64,000 bases of DNA from JANXLS01 sp038227045 (GTDB lineage: Bacteria; Planctomycetota; SZUA-567; H5-PLA8): the NCBI GenBank assembly GCA_038227045.1, contig JBBRQD010000007.1:1-64000 (forward strand), in the 5' to 3' direction. Made by a program: the position numbers and the translations under genes. Below, piece by piece: positions 25,297-33,778 of this stretch. Under the pieces are notes generated by a model, which saw only the letters and a list, made by a program, of their open reading frames with translations, was not told the origin of the DNA and made no database searches. Within the stretch, counting starts at the first letter, position 1. Each line of letters opens with the position of its first letter.

Positions 25297-27264
25297 TTAG
25301 CCGTGTCCATAATTAATGGACACGCCGCTCGGGTTTGGTTTCGGCAACGGATCTTCCACTCTGCCGCGCGCGCTCTGATCTTCGTCCTGATCGCCGTCAT
25401 CGGGGGCAGGAAGTTTACCGGCGCCTTTGTGCGTCAGGTATTGGAACGTCGCCGCTGCCATGAACGCCATGTCGAGCCCCACGCATGTCGTAACGATGCC
25501 GAGGCCGCCAGTGCCCGAGCCGTACGCGTGCTTGCCGCTGCCCAGCACGAAATTCACGCCGTACCACGCCATCACAATCGCCTGAAAGCAGAAGACCGAT
25601 CCGAATGCCAGACCGAAGTTGGTCCACAATCCGGCGAAGCGGCCGTGCAACACAACGATGTAACACATCAGCGCAATGAAGGCCCACGTCTCTTTCGGAT
25701 CCCAGCCCCAGAAGCGGCCCCAGGAATAATATGCCCAAACACCGCCAAGAATTGTACCAATCGAGAGCAGCAGCACGCCGATTTGCATGATGCGGTACAC
25801 GAGGTTGTGCAGTTCGCGGTGTTCAACGCGCTCGTTCGGACGCACGAGATGCGAGAAGAGGCTGATGTGCCCCATGCCCCACGCCAGCATGAACGCCGCG
25901 TAACTGAGCGTGATCGTCAGTACGTGGACAGTCAGCCAGAAATTGTCGCGCAGAACCGGTTGCAACGGTTTAAGGTCGGCTTCAAAGCCGGGCGTTTGAG
26001 AATTTCCGACCAGCACCGGAACCATGTCCATCAGCACCAGGCAGAGGAAACCGGCGGCCGAACCGGCGAGCATGAAAAAGCGTTTGCGATAAATTACTTC
26101 AAGGATCATGCCAAAGAAGACCGCGCCGAAACCCACCCAGATCACCGACTCGTACATGTTCGAAACCGGCGGCCGGCCGGCGATATAGCAGCGCAGCGCG
26201 AAGCCGTACACATGCAGGGCCAGCCCGCCGAAATAGAGCGCAAAGGCGGTGATATAAAGTGGCTTCGATTTAAATTGAAGTGCGAACAACGTCACCAAGG
26301 CCGCGAACAAATACACAATCCAGGCCTTGGCGAAGGGACGCGAATTGTTGTACTGAACTTCGACCCCCAGTATCGTATCGGTGGGATAAATGGCCGGGCT
26401 GAGCACCTGCATTGCGTTGCGGAAATCCCTCGACGCCTGCGTGAATTTCACGGCGTCGCGCTCTTTGTATGCCTCCTGGAATTTGAAGAAAGCCTTGATC
26501 GCAGCCGTCGAGTTGTCGGCGTCGTATTCGAGTTTGGCCGCATTCGCATCGGTCGAATGCAACTGCTTGTTGAGATCCAGCAGCGAAATCCACGCGCCCT
26601 GGCTGTTGTGGGGGTGCGGCACCACAGCCAGTTCCGCATCGGACTGAGCGATCTTATCGACCAGTTGCATGCGGATCGCAATCAATTGCGCGTCCTTTTC
26701 CAGCGCAGTCCTTTTCTCTTCGTTCTTGTCCTTCGCCGCCAGCAGCATATCGCGCAGAGGGCTGCGCGAGAGTTCGCGGATCGACATCCGCTTTTCATCG
26801 AAATACAGTTCGCGTCCAAGGCCCGCATAACCGGCCGCATCCGCGCCAATGATCGCGATCGGCGGAATCAATTTCTGCCGCAGTTCGTTGTTGGCGACCA
26901 GGATCAACGGCTTGTCGTACCAATAATACCGGAAGAACCAGATCGACAGGTACAGGTCCATCGAGTTGAGCTTGGCGCCGCTGGCCTTGTCTGTGTAAAA
27001 CGTCGCGCCCATCAGCGGCCGTCCGACGATCTGCTCGACCGATTCGAAGGCATACGTTTGCAGCGGTTTTTTGCGCCGTCCTTCCTGCACGGCGACCAAT
27101 TCGGCGTTGGTAAAATCCAAGTTCCACGATGGGTCGTTCGCCTTCATGGACGGCACTTTGATTTCCGCGGGCGCGTCATCGGATGCCGAAAGCGGAAATA
27201 GAGCGAGAAGACTCAGCGCCAGCAACGGAATGGAAAGAGCCAATTTAATCGAATTGTTTTTCAT
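25297..27264 (-). CDS. ccsA: Cytochrome c biogenesis protein CcsA/ResC
   Basis: A 655-residue membrane protein. Signal-like helix at 1-26, a periplasmic region to about residue 305, then about eight membrane helices. The tryptophan-rich heme-handling WWD motif 'WGRFWGWDPKETW' is at about residues 520-535, flanked by candidate heme-ligand histidines ('HVLTITLSYA', 'HGRFAG'). With ResB it exports heme and attaches it to apocytochrome c outside the inner membrane (system II). The ATG at 27264 has GAAGG upstream and begins a good signal sequence. It lies 41 bases after resB. The extra N-terminal periplasmic domain makes it longer than simple CcsA proteins. Confidence 0.88.
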   Translation of the reverse strand: MKNNSIKLALSIPLLALSLLALFPLSASDDAPAEIKVPSMKANDPSWNLDFTNAELVAVQEGRRKKPLQTYAFESVEQIVGRPLMGATFYTDKASGAKLNSMDLYLSIWFFRYYWYDKPLILVANNELRQKLIPPIAIIGADAAGYAGLGRELYFDEKRMSIRELSRSPLRDMLLAAKDKNEEKRTALEKDAQLIAIRMQLVDKIAQSDAELAVVPHPHNSQGAWISLLDLNKQLHSTDANAAKLEYDADNSTAAIKAFFKFQEAYKERDAVKFTQASRDFRNAMQVLSPAIYPTDTILGVEVQYNNSRPFAKAWIVYLFAALVTLFALQFKSKPLYITAFALYFGGLALHVYGFALRCYIAGRPPVSNMYESVIWVGFGAVFFGMILEVIYRKRFFMLAGSAAGFLCLVLMDMVPVLVGNSQTPGFEADLKPLQPVLRDNFWLTVHVLTITLSYAAFMLAWGMGHISLFSHLVRPNERVEHRELHNLVYRIMQIGVLLLSIGTILGGVWAYYSWGRFWGWDPKETWAFIALMCYIVVLHGRFAGLWTNFGLAFGSVFCFQAIVMAWYGVNFVLGSGKHAYGSGTGGLGIVTTCVGLDMAFMAAATFQYLTHKGAGKLPAPDDGDQDEDQSARGRVEDPLPKPNPSGVSINYGHG

Positions 27265-27305
27265 GGTATTGCAACCTTCGTGAATGCAAACAAGCAAGTA
27301 CGACA

Positions 27306-29735
27306 CTACTTCTTTTTCGTCTTTTTCTTCGCTTCGGAACCCACCGCGAACGCCGGCACTGCCGCCATCGCCTGCATGGACACCTTGGGTGCTGCTACTT
27401 TAGGCCGATTGAAGTACGGACGCAAATAGAACATGGTGAATATTCCGAAGCAGATCATGATGCAACCCACCCACTTCAGCAGCCAACCCGGATCGCGCAG
27501 CACTTGCACGCCGGAATAATTGGGATCGCTGTTCCGCGGATCGCCGGGAATGATGCGGTGGTTGGCCTGCGAAAATTTGTAACACGTGCCCAAATACGGC
27601 CCCCACCACGACACCGGGAACGTGGTCGGACGATTCATCGAAATCTTCTGCGTCAACTTGTCACTCCGCTCGATGTCCTTCTTTTCGATCATGACCTGTT
27701 TGACCATAAATGAAAGCGAGTCGGCGCTTTTGCCCAGAACCAGTCCGGACACTTTTGTGGTGCCGAGTTGCTTGGCCGGCACGCTGTCGCTCTTCAGCCA
27801 AACGGTGTCCTGTTTCCCATCGAAACCGGGATTGATGTCGCTTTTTTCGGACTGCTCGTCGAGGCGCACGATATCCTTCGATTCGATCGTCACGCGCGGA
27901 TTGAGCTTCGGCAGGAACTCGATTGCGTCATCGCTCTCGTCGAAAATAGTGCCCATCATCATTGTGGCGTTGCGGGCCAGCGCCATGGGAGTGCCCGGCT
28001 TCAGCCAGACGGTATCCTGCCTGCCGTCGAAACCGAGAATGGCCTCGTAAGCCGCGAACTCGTTCGAGCCTTCGTCGCGCGGCGCGCTGAATTTTTTCAA
28101 CGAGACCGTGAACGGAATGGTCACGGTCTGGTTGACGAATTCGAAAATCACTTTCGTCCCGGCAACGTCGAGCTCCTGCTGATACGGCCGTTCGTTATCC
28201 GTCTGGCCGACCCACATTTCCGCATTCTGATTCCCGATAGTGGCGCGGACTTTGATGCCCTGATTCACATTCTCCTGGTCTTTGATCTCTTTCAATTCGG
28301 GTTTTGGGATGAACACCAGTTTGCGCTTGGCGGACTCGAGCGATTCATGCACGACAAATTCGGCTCCCGGCGCCCAGCCCACGGATACAGATTTTTCCAA
28401 TTCCACTTCACCTGTCTTCTCAATCGCCGCCGCCTCGCCGTCTTCGCTCTGCATGGCCCGACGAGGCGTGTGTTTGATCAGATAACGCAGTTTGTGATCG
28501 CTGCCCAGATAAAACGCCACGCCATTGGGGCTGGGGATATCGGAAGAATCGGACGCCCCGTCGGACACGGTCAGAGTGGCCGTTGCGCCCGTGGATGCGC
28601 CGTGCACGGGAATCGCCATCAGTGGTGTTTCATGGGTGAAGACGAAGAACTTTTCACGCTGCGGCGCGTTTTTGCTGTCTTGTTTGATCGCCACCTGGCC
28701 ATGAGGATCGCTTGCCGGTTCAACAACCCCTGCGACCTCGGGCCCAATCAATTCGAAATAGGCCGCCGGACGCACAGGCCGCTTGTCGCGCGTCGCCGGC
28801 CCCTTGGGCCCTAGAATAAAATTGGGGTAGTACCCTTTGATGTCGATTTTCCAGCCGGGCAATCCGTCCAAATCCGCGACTTTGTTCTCTTCGGATTTCA
28901 AGACATACTTGAAGCTCTTGCCCTGGAACGTGACCGCCAATTCGGCGCTCGCTTCAACGGCGTTCTGTTTTGCGGAAGAATCGGGCGGCATGCCGGCGAC
29001 GAACACGATTGTGGCCGGACCCAGGTTGTCGCTTTCGTCGAGGAAAATCGAACCATCGTGACGCCCCATCATCGGGCCTTGCAGCGTAAAATTCAACCCG
29101 GGCTTGGCATTCTTTTCGCTGGCCGGCGCCGCCGTGGCGATTTCGGTCTGCCGAACGGGCGAGACATCTTTGATCTCGATCGTCACATTTTTGTCCGGCG
29201 ATTCGGCGGGCCGCTCGTTCCAAAGCGTGTTGAGTTTGAAATAGGTGGACGCAACTTTGTCGCCGATCTTCACCCGCAATTCCTGCTGGTGCAACTCCAT
29301 GGTGCTGGTGCCGGCCTTGTTGGCGTGCAGATGAATGAAGCCTTCGATGCCCCACATGCGGTCGATCATCGCCCCGACCAGCAGTGTAATAATGCCCGCG
29401 TGGGTTATCACGAAACCGGTCTGGTGACGCTTCCACGGATAGCGAATCGCGGCCACGCAGTAGAGATTCACGCACAGAATCGTCAGCCACAGATTGAACC
29501 ACGGCGCGCCGTAAATGTACTTCTGGGCGACATCGGCATTAAAGGATGTTTCGTAAATAGTGCCGGCGGCCGTTGCCACGATAATCACAGTCAACAGCAC
29601 AATGGCACATTGAAGCGACGCCAGGAATTTGAAAATCTTTCTCGCCAATAAACGGGGGCTGCGCAGATCCTCCCCCGTCACTTTCTGCGACCAGACGAAA
29701 ACCGACAAAAGCAAAAACAATAACAGTATCAGCAT
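27306..29735 (-). CDS. resB: Cytochrome c biogenesis protein ResB with enlarged periplasmic domain
   Basis: An 809-residue protein. Helices at about 1-15, 34-55, 77-95 and 108-125, with 'FLASLQCAIVLLTVIIVATAAGTIYE' and 'GFVITHAGIITLLVGAMI', match ResB N-termini. A last helix near 755-775 precedes a Lys-rich tail. The periplasmic region between (about 130-750) is much larger than usual. It contains two related segments (about 566-632 and 635-700), each starting 'GFDG-Q-DTVWLK' and ending 'ESKDI'/'EKKDI' plus 'RxD'. ResB and CcsA together form the heme-export/ligation complex. ACGGAG lies six bases before the ATG. Confidence 0.85.
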   Translation of the reverse strand: MLILLLFLLLSVFVWSQKVTGEDLRSPRLLARKIFKFLASLQCAIVLLTVIIVATAAGTIYETSFNADVAQKYIYGAPWFNLWLTILCVNLYCVAAIRYPWKRHQTGFVITHAGIITLLVGAMIDRMWGIEGFIHLHANKAGTSTMELHQQELRVKIGDKVASTYFKLNTLWNERPAESPDKNVTIEIKDVSPVRQTEIATAAPASEKNAKPGLNFTLQGPMMGRHDGSIFLDESDNLGPATIVFVAGMPPDSSAKQNAVEASAELAVTFQGKSFKYVLKSEENKVADLDGLPGWKIDIKGYYPNFILGPKGPATRDKRPVRPAAYFELIGPEVAGVVEPASDPHGQVAIKQDSKNAPQREKFFVFTHETPLMAIPVHGASTGATATLTVSDGASDSSDIPSPNGVAFYLGSDHKLRYLIKHTPRRAMQSEDGEAAAIEKTGEVELEKSVSVGWAPGAEFVVHESLESAKRKLVFIPKPELKEIKDQENVNQGIKVRATIGNQNAEMWVGQTDNERPYQQELDVAGTKVIFEFVNQTVTIPFTVSLKKFSAPRDEGSNEFAAYEAILGFDGRQDTVWLKPGTPMALARNATMMMGTIFDESDDAIEFLPKLNPRVTIESKDIVRLDEQSEKSDINPGFDGKQDTVWLKSDSVPAKQLGTTKVSGLVLGKSADSLSFMVKQVMIEKKDIERSDKLTQKISMNRPTTFPVSWWGPYLGTCYKFSQANHRIIPGDPRNSDPNYSGVQVLRDPGWLLKWVGCIMICFGIFTMFYLRPYFNRPKVAAPKVSMQAMAAVPAFAVGSEAKKKTKKK

Positions 29736-30095
29736 GACACTCCGTTTCTTCCCATGACATCTATAGATTACACACTCCCAGAGCCGTTTGTAGTCAGAAA
29801 TCGAGGATTTCTACAGAGCCGCGTACGTAAGTAAGCGGCTATATTTTACCCGACAACACGGACTTAACCGCGTACTGACGTGCGCAGCTCTTGAAAATTG
29901 ACCACACTGACACGATTTGACCACGCAGCGTTCCCGCTGGAAGCGATTCAGAACGGAAATTAGACGGCTGAAATTCCGCCGTTCACGGGACAAAAACACA
30001 GCGTCGCCGCGTAATTTACCGATAACAATGTAAGCATGGCGTTTGAATTGCGTCACGAATAGAGCGTCAATACATTTGACAGGAGGCCATACTTC
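29736..30095. other. Intergenic region with REP family A copy
   Basis: 360 bases between resB (minus) and the gene at 30096 (plus), thus the promoter region of both. Contains the palindrome at 29814-29891, and AGGAGG just before the ATG at 30096. No other gene or clear promoter seen. Confidence 0.5.
29814..29891. repeat. REP-like palindrome, family A (copy 4)
   Basis: CAGAGCCGCGTACGTAAGTAAGCGGC and a right arm ACTGACGTGCGCAGCTCT; the arms are more degraded than in copies 1 and 2. Confidence 0.7.
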
Positions 30096-30545
30096 ATGCG
30101 TGACGATCGGATCGAATCCACATTTTCTGGCGAATCGAAAAGCGTGCGGTTTTCGTTCTGGAAGCCAGAGCCATTGCCGCCCAAGGACGCGACCATTCTG
30201 CCGATCGAACTCATTTCGCTCGGCACGCTCGATTCTGTCTCAGCCAAATTGCTGGATATTCCGCGCATGACCGAGGTGCCGTGCGCCCCTTGGGAGCCGC
30301 AGTCGGGCGACAAATTGCGGCTGCGCTGGGAATGCGATGCCGGGGTCTGGCTCAGCGTCGCGGTCGAGCAAGGCCCGCCCAAACCCGGTGAAGTTCTGAC
30401 CATCGAAGCGCAGAGCAAGACGCCGGAGAAGACGTTCTTTCGCCTCTACGTGCAGATTTTCGAGCAATTCGGCGCGACGGTCCTCGACGAACGAATGCAC
30501 CAATTTTTCACACCGAGGGAATTTAAGTCTCGCTCAGCGAATTAA
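30096..30545 (+). CDS. Hypothetical protein
   Basis: A 149-residue soluble protein with no signal peptide or membrane helix. Predicted mixed alpha/beta character with aromatic-rich strands ('VRFSFWKPEPLPP', 'LRLRWECDAGVWLSV') and a C-terminal 'FFRLYVQIFEQFGATVLDE' segment. I do not recognise a family. AGGAGG ten bases before the ATG supports a real gene. It stands alone between an intergenic palindrome and an AT-rich region. Confidence 0.55.
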   Translation: MRDDRIESTFSGESKSVRFSFWKPEPLPPKDATILPIELISLGTLDSVSAKLLDIPRMTEVPCAPWEPQSGDKLRLRWECDAGVWLSVAVEQGPPKPGEVLTIEAQSKTPEKTFFRLYVQIFEQFGATVLDERMHQFFTPREFKSRSAN

Positions 30546-30815
30546 CCGTATATTAACAATTAAAACACGACTCCTTAACAATGCACCTCGCGAATTTGCG
30601 CGAAAAATTGGCATGTCAATGACGATTTAGGATTTTATCTGCCTCGTCTTTTCCTTTTTAAACCAGCCCCTATCTCTCATATAACCATCGATTTTAATTG
30701 AGTTTGAAAGGTTAAACGCCCGGGTCTCACAACCTTGCTCGTTGGCTATATTATATATTTACGAATTTTTGAAAATTCTGTTTGATTCCTGAACATATTG
30801 ACGCAAAATGTGATT
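30546..30815. other. AT-rich intergenic stretch
   Basis: About 270 bases strikingly richer in A and T than the surroundings (for example TATATTATATATTTACG near 30750). No gene, repeat or hairpin with a clear role was found. Together with the following gene it may be a recently acquired segment. Confidence 0.45.
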
Positions 30816-31220
30816 ATGCGCTTTTGCCTTTTGCATCATACTGGATGGCTGGGCCACGCAGATCACTACGATTTGATGTTGCAATTCAGATTGGGCGACT
30901 CGGACGACGATCTTGTACTGAAAACATGGGCCTCAGTTGGAAGCGGCCTGCAAACTGGAAATTTTGACGGCACGACATTTGTTCAACGTGCCGATCATAA
31001 AAAGTTATATTTACGATATGAAGGAGCTGTTTCTGACTCACGTGGTTCTGTGAAACGAATTGACGAAGGAGCTCTATTTTGGCTTCCAAGTCGTGCCGAA
31101 AGCAATGTTCAAGATGTTGAATTTAGTGTTCATGGTTGTACTTTATTAGGGTCTTACGTGCTGCAAAAGCAGATCAATACTCACTTTATACTGAGAAAAG
31201 TAGCTCAATTCAATAACTAA
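30816..31220 (+). CDS. Stand-alone LigD 3'-phosphoesterase-like protein
   Basis: A 134-residue protein. 'FCLLHHTGWLGHADHYDLMLQ', then 'LKTWASV', and later 'LYLRYEGAVSDSRGSVKRIDEG' match the order of motifs in the N-terminal phosphoesterase domain of LigD (H-x-DHYDLxL; W; YEG-x-RG). That domain trims 3' ends in bacterial end joining. Here it stands alone, without polymerase or ligase domains. Base composition is AT-richer than the neighbours. The ATG at 30816 puts 'MRFCLLHHT' at the start as in homologues I recall; no strong ribosome site. Confidence 0.6.
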   Translation: MRFCLLHHTGWLGHADHYDLMLQFRLGDSDDDLVLKTWASVGSGLQTGNFDGTTFVQRADHKKLYLRYEGAVSDSRGSVKRIDEGALFWLPSRAESNVQDVEFSVHGCTLLGSYVLQKQINTHFILRKVAQFNN

Positions 31221-31275
31221 GTATTGCACTTGTGCACACTGGGTGTATATATAAGTCTGAAGGTATTTGAAAGGA

Positions 31276-32190
31276 ATGCAAGCTTTGACTGCGGCGCGTA
31301 TCGATTTACATAGTCACTCTACTGCCTCCGACGGGCGTTTAACCCCAGTGCAATTGGTTGAGATGGCCAAAAATCGTGGCCTGTCCGCGATTGCGTTGAC
31401 GGATCACGACACCGTGGCCGGGCTGGCGATGTTTCACGAGGCCGGCAAGAAACGCGGCATCGAAACCGTCTCCGGCGTCGAAGTGTCGGCCGATTTCGAA
31501 AAAGGGACCATGCACATCCTCGGTCTTTTTGTCGATTCGCAAAACCAGGAATTCCGCGCGTTTCTAAAGAGCCTCGCCAACGGCCGCAAAGTCCGCAATC
31601 CGCTGATCATTCAAAAGCTCAACGAACTCGGCATGAAGATCACCATGCAGGAGGTCGAACAGGAAGCGGGCGTGTCCGAGAATTGTTCGGGCGGCGGGGC
31701 CATCGACAAATGCGTCGGCCGGCCGCATATCGCCGCTGTTTTGATCCGCAAAGGCTTCATCAAAAATAAACAGGAAGCCTTCGACAATTTTCTCGCCAAA
31801 GGCAAGCCGGCCTATGTGCCGCGTTTTGTCGCCACGCCGGCCGAGTCCATCCGCCAGATTCACAATGCCGAAGGCTTCGCCATTCTCGCGCATCCGTTTT
31901 ATCTCAAAGCCGAAGACGACGTCGAATTGGAATCGATCGTTGCCGACTTGAAGACTAAAGGGCTCGACGGCATCGAAGTGTACTACAGCACCCATACACA
32001 GGAGCAAAAAGAGGTTGCCGATAAAATCGCAAAAAACCTCAGCCTGTTGGTCTCGGGCGGCAGCGATTTCCACGGCGAAGAAGGCCGCAACGGACAGCGC
32101 GTGGACTTGGGCACCGGCATCAACGGCACGCTTAGCGTCCCCTACGAAGTGCTTGAAAAACTCAAAGTAAAACGAAAGCAGCCGAAGTAA
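31276..32190 (+). CDS. PHP-domain phosphoesterase (RNase AM/TrpH-like)
   Basis: A 304-residue protein of the PHP fold. Metal-binding motifs: 'DLHSHSTASDG' at about 10-20, 'LTDHDT' at about 42-47, 'VEVSADFE' at about 68-75, and a late 'SGGSDFHG'. Family members hydrolyse 3',5'-nucleoside bisphosphates or act as 5'-3' exonucleases on RNA. An insertion with 'ENCSGGGAIDKCVGRPH' precedes the conserved 'GRPHIA'. The ATG at 31276 is nearest to the first motif; the ribosome site is weak. Function assigned from family. Confidence 0.85.
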   Translation: MQALTAARIDLHSHSTASDGRLTPVQLVEMAKNRGLSAIALTDHDTVAGLAMFHEAGKKRGIETVSGVEVSADFEKGTMHILGLFVDSQNQEFRAFLKSLANGRKVRNPLIIQKLNELGMKITMQEVEQEAGVSENCSGGGAIDKCVGRPHIAAVLIRKGFIKNKQEAFDNFLAKGKPAYVPRFVATPAESIRQIHNAEGFAILAHPFYLKAEDDVELESIVADLKTKGLDGIEVYYSTHTQEQKEVADKIAKNLSLLVSGGSDFHGEEGRNGQRVDLGTGINGTLSVPYEVLEKLKVKRKQPK

Positions 32191-32193
32191 AAA

Positions 32194-32254
32194 GAAGGAT
32201 GAAGGATGAATGCGATCTGCATTTTTTCTTCAACCTTCTTCATTCATCCTTTCA
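32194..32254. repeat. Inverted array of GAAGGATGAATG-type words
   Basis: AAAAGAAGGATGAAGGATGAATG pairs with CAACCTTCTTCATTCATCCTTTCAT. The right arm overlaps the last codons of the following minus-strand gene. Could act as a bidirectional terminator between convergent genes. Confidence 0.6.
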
Positions 32255-32630
32255 TTTTAAAAAACTTCCCACGCAGTTCCGCCGCCACCGCCCGTGCTTC
32301 AACTTCCGCCGGATGCTTTTGGTATCCCTTCAACCCCAAATAAAACACATACGCCAGCGGAAACCAGATCGGATTACGCAGAAACTGCCGCACATGAACC
32401 AATTCATGAAATAGCAATTCGTGCGCGTCCTCGCTTTTCAGTTCAAACGGCTCGCGCAGCCAGATTCGATTCCACAGCGTCATGCCTACATACCGCGTCC
32501 GATCGCCGGGCAGCCAATCAAACGGAATTCGCGGCCCGCAAAAAATACGGACGCGCCCAAGTTTTGGCGCGTCCGTCATGGTCGCCTCGATCCAGCCGGC
32601 GAGTTCCGTGGGCAGTGTCAGTTCGCGCAT
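32244..32630 (-). CDS. Small putative zinc metallopeptidase-like protein (HELVH)
   Basis: A 128-residue protein with HExxH motif 'HELVHVRQFLRNP' at about 75-80, preceded by 'LFHELVH' and followed by a hydrophobic helix ('WFPLAYVFYLGL'). The short length and motif resemble DUF4157-type or related small metalloproteases. 'AEVEARAV' downstream could supply the third ligand. Catalysis is inferred from the motif only. It reads toward the HbpS-like gene's start from 14 bases beyond that gene's end, so both may be in one transcript. Confidence 0.5.
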   Translation of the reverse strand: MRELTLPTELAGWIEATMTDAPKLGRVRIFCGPRIPFDWLPGDRTRYVGMTLWNRIWLREPFELKSEDAHELLFHELVHVRQFLRNPIWFPLAYVFYLGLKGYQKHPAEVEARAVAAELRGKFFKMKG

Positions 32631-32644
32631 GTCGCGGATTGAAT

Positions 32645-33658
32645 CTATTTCTTAAGCATCGCCTTAAAGACTTCCACGCCGGCTTTGGCAACTTCCTCGT
32701 CATTGTCCACCGTGTCGCCGCTGACGCCGATCGCTCCGACGCAATTGCCCTTGTCGTCGAGCAACGGCAATCCGCCAGGGAACGTGATCAAGTTGCCATT
32801 GGAGATTTCAATTCCGTACAGCGGACCCTTGTCTTTCAATTCCGGGCGCGACAGTTCGCCGATGACCCGCGTCGGCAGTTTGAAGAGCAGCGCGGTCTTC
32901 GCCTTGCGCAGCGAAATGTCGTTGCTGCCCTGCCACGCGTCCTCCGCGCCGCACGCGGCCAGAATCGATCCATCCACGCCGATCACGCGGACAAACATGC
33001 GCGTCTTCTTAAATTTTCCGTCCTTGTCTTTGAGCAATCCGCTGTCCGTCGCTTCGGCCTTGATTCGCGCCGCGATGGCGATGTCAACGGCCATCGACTG
33101 CGACAGCGCGGGCATTTCGAGCGTCGCGTTCTTCAGCGCCTTGAACGCTTCCGCGCCGGCCAGCGCCACCTTTTCGTCCATATCCACCGTGTCGCCGCTG
33201 ACGCCGATCGCGCCGCAAAGATTGCCGTCGGCGTCCAACAGCGGCACGCCGCCGGGAAACGTGATCAGGCCGCCATTGGAATTCTCAATACCGTAAAGCG
33301 GGCCCTTCGCCGCCATCTCCGGACGCGACAATTCGCCGACCGCGCGCGACGGGAAGCCAAATCCCAGCGACGTGCGGGCTTTTCGAGTGGCGATATCGTC
33401 GCTTCCCGGCCACGCGCCATTGGCTTGGGACGCCGCCATCAGCGTGCCTTCGCGCCCCAGAACATGAATGTGCATCTTCGTCTTTGCGGGCTTGTAAATC
33501 GGGCTCTCAAGTTTCTCCGCTTCTTCCCGAGCGGCCTTGACCACCGCTTCCGCAGCCTCTTGCGTAATCGTCTTAAACGGCTTCAAATGTAAATCCGCTG
33601 CCACTCCTGTAAAACACGCGCATGCAAGCAAAACCGCAAATATCCGAATGTAGTTCAA
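32645..33658 (-). CDS. Exported protein with two HbpS/GlcG-like domains
   Basis: A 337-residue protein with signal peptide (1-20, ending 'TGVAAD'). Two tandem domains (about 30-185 and 186-335) each contain 'KKT..VRVIGVDGS/HVLGREG', 'W-GSNDI/GSDDIA', 'KARTSL/KAKTAL', 'GELSRPE', 'GPLYGIE', 'LITFPGG-PLLD' and 'GAIGVSGDTVD'. This is the GlcG/HbpS (DUF336) pattern, whose members bind heme or other ligands. The duplication within one chain is likely to mimic the family's oligomer. A heme role is family-based only. Confidence 0.8.
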   Translation of the reverse strand: MNYIRIFAVLLACACFTGVAADLHLKPFKTITQEAAEAVVKAAREEAEKLESPIYKPAKTKMHIHVLGREGTLMAASQANGAWPGSDDIATRKARTSLGFGFPSRAVGELSRPEMAAKGPLYGIENSNGGLITFPGGVPLLDADGNLCGAIGVSGDTVDMDEKVALAGAEAFKALKNATLEMPALSQSMAVDIAIAARIKAEATDSGLLKDKDGKFKKTRMFVRVIGVDGSILAACGAEDAWQGSNDISLRKAKTALLFKLPTRVIGELSRPELKDKGPLYGIEISNGNLITFPGGLPLLDDKGNCVGAIGVSGDTVDNDEEVAKAGVEVFKAMLKK

Positions 33659-33778
33659 GACTTCCCCTCCTCAAAATTAAAGTAAAAATGCAGGACAGGC
33701 TGCCAGCCCGCCCAGAGTACATTCCGAAACGACAAACTCGATCACGCGTGAAGTGGTGGTAATCGTGCGCGCTGGCGC

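Noticed and set aside
25303..27201. 632-codon plus-strand open frame opposite ccsA
   Set aside because: Antisense to a conserved gene; translation is Arg/His-rich with no domain. GC-rich codons on one strand make long open frames on the other.
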